From the NCBI RefSeq assembly GCF_003073045.1, contig NC_037599.1:26016695-26080694 (forward strand): 64,000 nucleotides of DNA, in the 5' to 3' direction. Source of the DNA: Pomacea canaliculata. Its lineage: Eukaryota; Mollusca; Gastropoda; Architaenioglossa; Ampullariidae. Position 1 is the stretch's first letter. Every line of letters begins with the position of its first letter. A program made the position numbers and the translations under genes. Below the pieces are notes generated by a model. That model did no database searches. It worked only from the letters and a program-made list of their open reading frames with translations, and had not been told where the DNA came from. Below are positions 37,970-50,000 of the stretch, piece after piece.

Positions 37970-38095
37970 CGTTTCGGGTAGTCACCTTCATAATTTGATA
38001 GCTGTTTTCATCTTTAGCTCAACAGTTTTTGTCGCATAAAATTCTTTTAAGAATTTCTTTCCTCTTTTTTCTTGGAGTGTCCAGCAAATATTAAC

Positions 38096-41000
38096 TTACT
38101 GATATGTTTTTTCACAGATGTATGGTCGATTGTTGAAACAGTCCACGTCGTTCATGAATCCGCTAGTAAGCATCTCAGCGCAATTCTCCATATTGCGAGT
38201 GTTGTCTGGTTGATTCACATCCCACAATCTTCAGTTTAAAACAATGTAACAATTAGTCATTAGTAGTCAATTCAACAACAGAGTGTGTGAGAGTGTGTGT
38301 GCATGTGTGCGTGCGTGCTTATGTGTGTAAAAAAAGGTTAAGGTCACCCCTAACCTTTACGGGTCGTTTGGGGGGGGGGGAGGTGTTGGTGACTTCCCTT
38401 TTCGGTACCAGCTATGTATGAGGGCGGTGTTCAGCTCCTCTCCCTCACTGACTTACCTTCCCCAACCCTTTCTGGAGTTAAGTACCCATTCCCGCCAGCT
38501 GGGTCGAGTAGGGAAATTTTGCTGCACTAATCGCGCATTAACAAACAATAATAAACAAACGAACTAACACTGTGAGCAGTTGCTTTGCCCGTCGATGTGA
38601 CTATTATGTGTTCTCACTTTTATACCCAAGATGTAATATTAGGTGGATCTCATTAAACACGGGTGATTTATGTAAAAATGATAATACGAAATGTCGACTG
38701 CCTTCTGTTGAGTTTGCTGTCAGCACGAAATTCTCTCTTCGGATCGCTTACAGCAAAACCACAATTAATTTTCGGCTTTCGGGTCTTTGGGCATTTTACC
38801 ATCTGGAACGACTATAATGCGAATTTTTCTCCTCTTTTAAAGTACTAATGAGGTAATAAGGATATAACACAACAGTGATCTATTTCACCCATCTCTTTAC
38901 CTTCAAATGTCTCTGTAAAAAGCAACTTAATGGGTAAGAGGCTGTAACGGATAAATACTTAGTAGAGGGGGTTAGGCGGGAAGGTCGACAACCGTGGTTG
39001 ATCTGGTCTGGGGTACTGGGCTGGAAGTTGTTTGCCCTTGAGCAAATGACGTAAATTGTGATGTCAAAATAAGGTGACGAAAAAGATAGAGGAAAATAAC
39101 GTTAGAGAAAAAACGGTGGCAGAAAGCAGACGGCGAAGCAGAAGATGGAATTGGTGTTTTTTCTCTGGACTTTCTCGCTACTGCTGCAACCGCGGAAAAA
39201 GTGTTACCGGGGAAGTAATACTGCGTTTATACTACAGGTGGATGTACTTCACAGATCGTGATTTGCTGTAGTCCGTGTCCGCGCCGTGGGGAGCTCTGTG
39301 GCTTGGGCATCCCGCAGTACAGTTTCTTGGTGGGGCCAAGAAACCACACACTGGTGTCAGCGAGTAAACGACGGATCCAGAGCAGAAATCTTGGTGCAAA
39401 ACTGGTGCACCGACCACCGTCCGTCGCCCGGAAAGGACAGTTCCAAACAGCCTGAGTTTAAACCGCCGGTGGAGAGAAGGTTTTCTCTCGACCTTCAGCT
39501 CACCTATCCTCATCCTGCTAAACACCCAGGAGGCAACCGCATGTGCAAGTCCGTGACGTTCTGCCTGTAAACTGTCGGTATCGTAAAACAAACACTTTTT
39601 TTAAAAATGATAAATCGACCTAAAGGAAATAAGATTAGTGTTACTCATTAGAATAGAGGACTTGGGAGGGTTGCAAAGACTTTAATATAAAAAGGTTTGG
39701 GTTTCGTCAAGAACGAACATTTTATACTATAATACAGTGGATATTAACATTGGTAATCATCAAGAAAGGACAGCTCCGGAGACAGCGGAATACTTCATCA
39801 GTGACAGTATTTATGGGAATCAACTTTATTGTTAACTCTAATAGTACGTTGGATGAATGATGTAATATATTGGTAATATATCTTGTGTGGCGAAAGGAGT
39901 GATACTTTGTTGATACTTTGTCATTTTTCATTTAAAATTGTGTTTGAATTCAATAATTATTGGTGCCTCTAAGGAGGTACGCCCACCCTCAAGCGATCAG
40001 ATTATTTTGGTTTGTGGAAAGAATGCGCGTGTCTGCGGACGGTCCGTGACAGAGGCACCCCGCATCCGCCTGACCTCCTACTAACGCGTTCTGCGCATGC
40101 ACTGAATAATTGCCGAAATACCTTCATATCTTTTGTTGCACCTGCTGTCTTCCGCAGACTTAACGCCTGGTGGAGTCCTTTTCTAAGACAAGAAGGACTG
40201 ACCCGTGCGGACAGTAACAGTACCGATACCAGGGGTCACCAGAGCAGTTTTTCCCAATCGTGGCCCTGCATCCCTCAGCACCACGCTACCCTTACAAATG
40301 ACCCCACTCTGACACCTCCTTAACCTCGGAAAGTTGTATTTGTTGGCTTGTCCGTTGATCCAAAGTATAAACACCTAAACATATGCGTGTAACTTTACAG
40401 GCTGATATCACTCTGTGCCAGCGACTTTATTTGATTCCAGTTGTGATCCTGGTGAAAGGACTCACATTACTAGTGGTGTCAAAGATGGGGGCTCTTCAAG
40501 CCATTTCCACGTGTTGTTTGATGACATGTTCTTCCGAAGTCCTACCCACCAGTGTGATTCACGTTCTCTTCGTTTCATCTCCTTCCGTACTTGCAGCTTC
40601 ATGTAAAATAATTGACAGGTAAAACAATGTTAAAAAAAAAAAAAAGTCACAAGAGAAGGATTGTGAAGAAGACTGAGTTCTTTTTCTATATTACCACTAC
40701 TACTTTACAGTATCATACGATTGTGAAGCTTTATGTTTATTGCCTAATTCCAACTAAAGATTGTTGGTCTTCGTATTCTCTGCTTTCGCTTAATATTTGT
40801 TTTAGGTATGATTTACCTATATACCTAAAATTGCTTCCAGTAAAAGTGCCTCGACCAAGCAGCTTACATTTATGGCTGAAATATTAACGAGTTCTGTCAC
40901 CGGCGATTTAACAGAAATATTTTAAAAGTTTGAAAGATTCAGGGCATCAAAAATCCCACACAAGAAAACGACATTACAAAAGGGCGTCATAGGTAAGTAT

Positions 41001-44000
41001 ACAAACTTACCACAAATACACATGTTTACTTACCGAAATCTGAAATATATCAGAATATATTTTTCGTCCCTTCTTGTTCAAAATGCACGGTCTGCCATTT
41101 ACCACAAGCAGCGCGGTGAAAAAGGAATTATTCCAAAGACGGTCGTAAATGAATGTCTGTAAAGACTACTTACCAGTTCTTTAGCTGAGCCAATGGACAG
41201 CAAGTTGGCGCCATCTGCGAGGCAGTTTGCTTTAGCTTCACGATAATTCGTTTTCTTTGTGGAAACGGTGTAGCAAGAGGACATGCCAGCCGACTCAGTA
41301 CTGCAGTTCTCTTTATCTGTCAAAACACGATGAAAAAGAGCAATGTCCCAGGTATATATTTTACGATACATTCATCATCACCGTAAATCTTACTCACTAA
41401 CATGCAGATACTAAAAGGCAAGAAGACATATGAGCTCATGTTTAAATGTCCATTAGTACTACCTTAGTACATCGTGTGTCCGTGTGCGTGGGCATGTGTG
41501 AGAAGAAAGACATGTACGTCTGTAGTAAAACGTATAATGATGAATATAATGCTAAAACACGTCGGACCTTTTGATGCTTGTTGAAGTGATACTGGCGAAC
41601 AGTAACCGTGTTTTCATATTTTCTTATCAGGGAGACCTTTTGTACTCTGGACCGAGTTCCAGATTGGTACTCCGATTCTCGGTACAGGACTGACCAGTTA
41701 GAAATGTACTATAGATGGTTTTGACGAGTGAGAGGGAGAGATGTGTTTCATGTATTATTGAGGCAGTAGAGAAAAGCTTGTGTATCTGTACTCTTCGCGG
41801 TACTCTTTATTTTGTTTACCATTTGTGTACGACCTGTTGACAGCTACCCACCTAGAGTGGGCATAAGTACCAGCGGGCTATTTTGAGTAAAGTAAGACGA
41901 GAAGCCCATGGACAGATCGTTGTCTTGTGTGTTGTTCGAATGCGCGTGAACACCGTATGTCACACGGTTGTGACATGCACACACAGCGTTGGATGGCTTA
42001 TTTTTCACTATGTTCCTGTGTATGTGTTTTTTCTCATCCTCTAATGTTTAGTATTGCATTTTTATGTATATTTGTCTCTTGTACGTGTTTTGAGTACTAT
42101 GAAATAAAAAAATCATTGGGGAAAAAGCATTCATATAATTTGAAAACAAACAAGTAAACATGTGTTAAAAAAGAAAATATGTTCATACTCATAGATTTTT
42201 CACAGATATATCGAACAGAAGTGTCGCAGGACGCATCATTCAAGAGTCCTCCAAGGGTTAGTTCCACGCAGTTCCCATTGCCTTTGACGTCGTTTGGCTC
42301 ACCTATTTCCCATGGTCTATAGCCCGCGAAGAATTGGTGGCAGTTGGTAGAATTTGCAATAAAACAATAAAAAATAATATTTTGCAATTAACATGAAATT
42401 GACAATAAAAGCAATTGATATTTTACGTAGAACCCATTCCATATATTTTTGAGAATTTGAACTTAGCTGATTCGAAAGCCAATCCGGTAGCCCGATTCGT
42501 GTTGTAGAGATATTTGCAATTCGATATCCACACACACACACACACGCAGATATCCAGTGGCACTGCTTTAGGTCACAAGTCCTATCCTTCAGGCCTTCTG
42601 TTCAACTCTACCTTTCGGTATGAGAAGTGTCAGTGACTGTTAAGCACGAGATGCCAATGCGTCCAAAGTCTGTCCTTCCACACAGAAACCCGCTGTATCC
42701 CGTGTGGTGCTGATGTAGTCTCTATACTACTCGGTAGGAAGGTGTTCAGGTCCACCTTTCGGTATATAAGCGTTAGCATTCGTTGCAATGTGATGCTAAA
42801 ACTTCGTGAGTCTGTCCACAACACAGATCTCCCGCTGTATACCTTCTCGCATCAATATAGACACTACACTCCTCCAGCATACAATGCGTTGACTCAGCTC
42901 AACCTTATGGGGATGAACGTTGGCCTCCGTTAACAATGTCCTGATATACTTCGGTCTTACTCCTCAAGCAGCTCAGCTCTGACTTTCCTGGGAGACGTTA
43001 TACAAACTATCTTATTTTCCCCTTACTCCGGTTTTTGGCCACTCGATAACTCGGATGATCGCTTAGTGACCCGTCGTGGGGTCCATGCCGACCAATCATA
43101 ATCTTTGTACCGTGTTGTCGGCATGGATGCCTTCCTGGATGGACTGTAGTCGCCATAGTGACGCCTCGCTAACGTTTCTTAACCCATTGAATGATGTCAA
43201 ATAATTCACGTGGAGATTGCGTCGGCATTCGCTCGACTGCTCTCCCCTGGTATCACAGCTCTGACCTATGGCCTGAGACAACAAACAACTAGAAACAAGA
43301 AACAACATTCGCTTTGAAACGCGAATCGTTACAATGATTATCAAGCACAAGGAGGGGGGGGAAGATCTGTGTTAGAAGTGAAATTCTTGCATCACTGAAA
43401 GATGAACAACTACAAAAAATGTGCCAAGTTAGTTTTCATTAGTCGAGAGTGAAAGTCGGAGGGTGAAGACGATCAGATACTGTTGTATTTCTGACAAACT
43501 GCCGATTGGTGTTCCTTCATCGACTGTCTAGGCATCTTCTTAGAAACCAAAGTTTTTGGGGTTCCCAAGGATTTATGGTTGCAAAGATAAAACTTCAAGG
43601 AAAAATGGAAAGATATTGACTGTGGCTTAATTTGATTCAACTCGGAAAACTCATTTGGTCCAGACACTGTAAGAATCGACAGACTGATAGCTCTTTTTTG
43701 AAAAGGCACATCTAGATCGGACGTTCTTAAAAAAATAGAACGAACGGTCAATTGAACATAAGACTACTTTATGAAAACTGTTTACACAGGACTGCAAGAG
43801 ACATCGCCATGAAGTCATGGTAATTTAGGAAAACTTTATTTTGAGGGATGATATTGCATGTGAATTACATTAGACTATATTGCATAGGATAAACAATAAG
43901 ATTAAGAAGTTATTTTTAAGCTAATTGGTTGAAATGAGTGACACAGGGCTTCTGCTAAGGCTAAATTCTTTGGGGTCCCAGGGACCCCTTCTTCAGATTT

Positions 44001-47000
44001 TTAAGGGGTCCCTGTTCTTCGCCCAAATTTGAAGGGGACCCCATTGACGAAAATTGAAGGGGTCCTCCGAACTTTTAATGCGTACTGTACGCAATTTTTT
44101 GCGTAAGCAGAAGCCCTGGTGACAAAATATTGTATAGATGAGATGGTTGTAACATCAATAAGAAAATTATTAGTACAATGATTGTAATACACTTTTTCAT
44201 ATATGTAATGAAAAGCATGTAATACACCTACAGATCGAAGCAAATAACTATTTTTATTTTCCAGTTCGGGAAACAAATACTGTGAGGAATGTTTTAAAGA
44301 GAGTCCACTATTGCTAATCTCCTTATTTTATTACAAGATTCTAACTCAAAGCTTCTTTCAAATAAGAAATTTATCAAGCGACTCACATGAACATCTTGTA
44401 TGGCGAGGGTTCTTTGAGCCACTGCCACGGCATCTTCTGTAAGCCTACCCACCAACGTGATGCTGTCCTTTCAAGTCCTATCTCCTTTTTTATCTGCAGC
44501 TTTAGATAAAGTGTATGCCTATGTGATATATTTCAAGACATGGAAACGTGAAATAATTAAAAAATAAAAATAAATATAACACAGCTACCAGTCATATTAC
44601 ACATGTAATTTGCGTATACTAAAGGGGATCCACATCTTCAACAACAATGTGAAAGCTGTCCTACTGTATGGTTCTGAAACCTGGAGAGTGGCAAACACCA
44701 TCAACAACAAGGTCTAGACCTTTCGGAACCACGTGTGCGCAACTGAAGTTGGGGGGGGGGGGCAATATACAGGCATGTGATAAGGTCGGAGAAATGGATT
44801 ATGTGAGTGAAACATCCAATAGAAAGAACCTGGGAAATGAGATGCTGTGCCATGATAGACAATCTGAGGATTAAGAGCTGAAAGCCTTCGGTAGACTGTT
44901 ATTAGACCTGTGTGTATGTTTTTGAAGTGTTAAATTCAGATAGATATCTAGGACTTGGATTCTCCACAAAATAAAGTATTAATTACGCATTGAATGATAT
45001 GGTAATCAAAGGAAAAAAGGACAACTGAAATGTTAAATACAATGGACAAGCTAAAATGTAATAAGGCAAGAGTGTTTTTCAAACTTTTCAATGAAGTAAT
45101 TGTATCCATGTTACTGTATGCTTTAGAAATTTTGGGGCTAAACCAAATAACTGCAGTAGAAAAGATCTGTTTGTTTGTCTGCTAAAGATTCAATGAGGTA
45201 AACAAAGATATTACTGTGTGTTTATTAACTATGACTACTAAAATTGTTCTACTTTCACAAAGAACAGCTCTGATTAAACTCTTAATTAACTTGTTCATTT
45301 GAGTAACTTAAAGCCACTATTTTCCCTGAAGTCCCCAACGGACTTTTTAAGAGACTGGGTCTGGTTTGTAACTATATTCATCATGCAACCATTGAGCACT
45401 CATCAGTGGAGTAGGGCTCAGTAGAGACTGCTATGTCACAAGGAGACTACTCTGCTAAACCATCTCGGGAAGGGTGTCCAGTCACTTAATCCCCAGACAC
45501 TTAATCCCCGACACTTCCTCCCCTAGACTTTTAATCCCCAGACACTTCATCCCCAGACACTTCATCCCCGACACTTCATCCCCAACACTCAAGAACAATT
45601 TTCATATCATATTGTTGAAGAACATTAAATTTACTAGCTTATATGAACTTTAACTAATGTTGTAGATGTTCAAATGACGTTGAAGTTAAAAGCATGATTT
45701 GAATTTGAATTTCAATTAAATTTTTCGCTGACTTCATAATTTTTATAGTTAAGGATTTGGTTTAGGGATTAAGTGTCTGGGGATGAAGTGTCTGGGGATT
45801 AAAAGTCTAGGGGATGAAGTGTCGGGGATGAAGTGTCTGGGGATTAAGTGACTGGGAACCCTCGGGAAGATATCGTGGTTACTGGGCGGAAGCACACAAG
45901 GGTCGATTTCACTGGATTTTTTCGATTTCGACTGTAATACAAGTTTGTGATTTTAGGGCTTTGATAGACAATTTTATACTACACCCAGGTTCCAAATATG
46001 TATACAGTCGTAATTGAATACATGTATTTTATATAATCATCACGTTGTAACGTACCTTTGTTTAATGCATTAGAAATGTACAATTAGTCATTAGGATGTC
46101 ACCCTCTTGATAGGGATTGATGGCTTCTGCAATGAAATATTTGTTCTTTCGTTCTCTCTTATACACACATAAACTGTATAGAATGCAAAATCGCTAATTG
46201 CAAAAAATAACACCATGAGATGGATTATGAGTCTCACTATACAAAGTGTAAATAAAGACTACATACCAGTTCCTGTACAGAGTTCACAGACATGAGGTCA
46301 GCGTCATATGCACTGCAAATCCTCAGGGCACCAAACCAATTTCTTTGGACTGTCGACAGCTTGTAGCAAGAGGAGGCTACTGGGATCCAGCCACTCTCAC
46401 ACTCCTTCATCTTGTTTGAGTTATCTACAAGCCCTCAACACAGATGAGTTGCATTATAAGATATATTGTGTGTGTTTAATGACATTTTAACAAAATATTT
46501 CATTTTCTGTCTGTGAATCATGGAACAAAAATACATGTTCCTGTGTATCATTTTTATGTATTCACTCCGAGGATTGTTTTCTTTTTTTGTGGCTATCAAA
46601 CTTGCAAACTGTGCAGTTCATGTGCTGAACTTCGAAACAAGTGGTGGATTTTCCTCCCAAGATGAATATTGGACAAAATCTAAGGGCTCATGGACCAAGG
46701 GAAAACAGATTTTTGGTTACTGAGCTTTGTCATTCATAGCCAATATATTCGTAAAAGCTTTTTATTGTTTGGTTGAATTGTTGACCACATTATTTATTCG
46801 ACCAATGAAGAATTCATAGATAAGATTTTAGTATGAAGCACCAGATAGAGAGGCTCATGTTCTGCCTTTGTAGAACCGTTACCTTGACAAGGAAAGCTTA
46901 TGGATATATTTAAGTTGCGAAGGTCTCAGTCATTTGGACAGCTTGGAACATTTGTTACTAAGGCGAATTGTTACACCACGATTTTGACCTCTTTATGTGC

Positions 47001-50000
47001 ATCTAGATGTTTGTAAGCGAATATCTTATATTGTAACAGCTTTTAACACTTGCCTAAATGCTTTTCACAGATGAAGAAGTTTGAAGAGCTGCATGAAGCA
47101 TCATAGAGAAGACCGTCAGGATCCATTAATGCACAGTCGTAATTGTCTTGGTTGCTGGGGTAGTTTGGTTTCCACAGGCTTTATTTCAGAGAGAGAGAGT
47201 AGGTAGTCATTAGGTAGGTAGTCATTAGTTTTTAGAATAAATAGATATATAAGTAAATAAAAACTTAGAGTCATTATGATGAGCATCAAGTAATTTACTC
47301 CTGGCTCAGATGAAGTATAAATTGCTAGTACCATCGTTGCAGACTATTTCTTTTTCATATATTTATTTGCTACTTCTAATGTTTTTATTAATTTTTTTTC
47401 TAATCATCATCTCTGTGTCTGGGACGTGTGTCCCGCCACATGTGTTCAGAGATTCTCCCTTTTTTTCGGTGGTGGAGAGATGTAAGCGTGCCTGGGTGCC
47501 CGGATGGTGATACGCTGAGTTGACTTTCTAGTTGACATCATGTCTTCGCTCAGAGAAGGGGTGGCAGAGCTAGAAAGATTTATAGGCGCACACCTGGACC
47601 TATCCCTAGCAGGGTGGCGAGTGAGTTTAAATTGCAGTAATTAGAATGTGGGAATGCGGGGGACTGTTTTTTGAGAAAGCTCCACGGGAGAGCAGATATG
47701 TAGCGTGAGTTTTAAAATATTGAGAGACTGCGGGATGAAGACAGCAGACCCTGGATGTTCGAGGTTGAGGACTCTGGGTGAGGCTCGTATCAACAACATC
47801 ACGTTCCCTGCTGTGCAGGTTCCAGGCTGGGGATAGCAGAAAATGTGCAAGTGGAAGCCCTAGCCAGATATTAAGCTGAGGGCAGGAACCTAATTTTGCA
47901 CGTCTTCCAGTACGGCTAAGTGAAACAGCTCACCCAAGAACAAGAGCGGTACCGGAGTGACTGGTGGAAGTCAGATAAGCACTATTTTGGGAGACAACAA
48001 CGGTGTGACTGGTGGATGTCAGATAAGCACTATTTCGGGAGACAACAACGGTGTGACTGGTGGATGTCAGATAAGCACTATTTTGGGAGACAACAACGGA
48101 TGAAGGAAACTGTGATTATCACGGCTTTGGCTTCCTCGTACATAGATAAAGGCTAAGATCCGTCAGCATCTGTATATCCAGCAGGCTTTATACCATAAGT
48201 ATTCCAAATCTTGTTACTCATATCCATAGGCTGATTTCCAGATTTATTTTCTAAGTACATTGTCCAAATTCCACTCATGGATACAAAGACGTGGAGGAGT
48301 TTTACCAACTTCACAAAGTTATAAAGCAGTTCCAAAAAAAGGAAACCATTGTTGACTGCAACACCAAGGTCAGCACAGACGCTTTTCATCAATGGGCAGG
48401 AACGGAGGGTTAAAAAAGGGCTTTGCGAAATCAAGGACTGGGGACTCAAGAGTCCGAGTTCTTGCGCTGAGCCATCCTCACCTTAACCAAAAAGTTACAA
48501 CCTCACAAGAAATTGAGGGCGGCCACTTAGAACTCACCAAATGGATTGGTCCATAAACTTATCTACTTCCCCTTTAAAATTCAGGATCAAAAAGAGTTCA
48601 GTTATTAGTCATATTCCTTCACAGAAAAGGAAACAATAAAGTGTCAAACTTTGAAACTACAGAACTATAAGTCTTATCAGCTACCCATGAAAATAAACGC
48701 TGAGCCCCACCAGCACCCCTGATGAGGAACCCCTAGCAGCAGAAGAAAAGATCATGAAGGAGCATGGCTGACTAGATCTTCATCTGTCTCATCCTGATAG
48801 AACAACAGGACTTCTGTCGCAGCTTCATGGTATTTGAAAGGCTATCGACAGAACCTGCAACGGCATGCGATACAAACATTTCATATCGAAGAAGGCCTCA
48901 TCCAAGTTATTGAAGCACTACATAATCACTCAACGAGAGCAGTACTGCTTGACGACCGAATAGGTGTTTACTTCCACACGACGGTAGACGTACGTCAAGG
49001 GTGTCCTCTCTCACTTGTGATGTTAAACATCTTGGAGAAGATCAAGTGTGAAAGCCTCTACAACCATCCCACTTTTATTGTCATCGATGAAATACCAATT
49101 TGTAGCCTACACTTCAACGACATCAACTTGCTAGCAGGTAATATAAAAGAACTCCAAGATCTTAGTAACAGACTGATAGTTTGAACATATGGAATGGAAA
49201 CCAGCAATGATAAGAATAAAATAATTCCTATTGGCAACGACAAAGAATAGATCTTCATGAACAGAGTACAGCTCCAAGATGTCAACAGCTTGACGTACTT
49301 GGGAGCCACCCTCTACAAAGACTGACTGTCCTGTACAGGACTTTCCCACTATTGCAAAAAAATTAAAAAATAAAAAATAAAAAACGCCAAAAAAAAAACA
49401 AACACACAACCCAAAACAACAAAACAGAAACAGGCGTAAATGGCTGCCGTGTCCATGTGCTACCCTCAACGGTAGTTGCTGTTAAATATTAATGTATATT
49501 AAATTTTAAAAGTATTTTTTAAGTTTTTGCATAACTTTTATTAGAAATCCGAGGAAGTGTTCAAAGTAGTTTAAATCTTAAGATATCTTTGTGTATGTTT
49601 TTAGAACAATAACTTTCACGTATATATATATATGTCGCAGCTGCACTGAAGGAGTGCTCAAAATTAAATAAATCAGTCGTTAACTGTGATATTCTTTGCG
49701 ATACATTCCGATCTGTGGTGCGATTCACGTCCACCCTGTAACCCACGTGAGTCACGGAAGCCTAAGTTGATAAAGGTTAAAGCATCTTTCACAGGAATGA
49801 CAGGTTCTATAGGCAGGGCCTAGGCTACCCTCCTAATATGTGTACATGAGTTATACTTTGAAATACAAATTCAGCGTTTTCCTATAGACTAAGTAAACTA
49901 GCTTCTTACGAGATATGGCCCGTGGAAGAAGAGTTGACAGGAATAGATACCAAGGTGCCTTCAAGTGACTTCATTTCAAAGGTAACCCACCAGGTCATCT

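Noticed and set aside
39232..39591. Overlapping open frames of 65-119 codons on both strands
   Set aside because: GC-rich block inside a gene C intron; no motif and no splice context.
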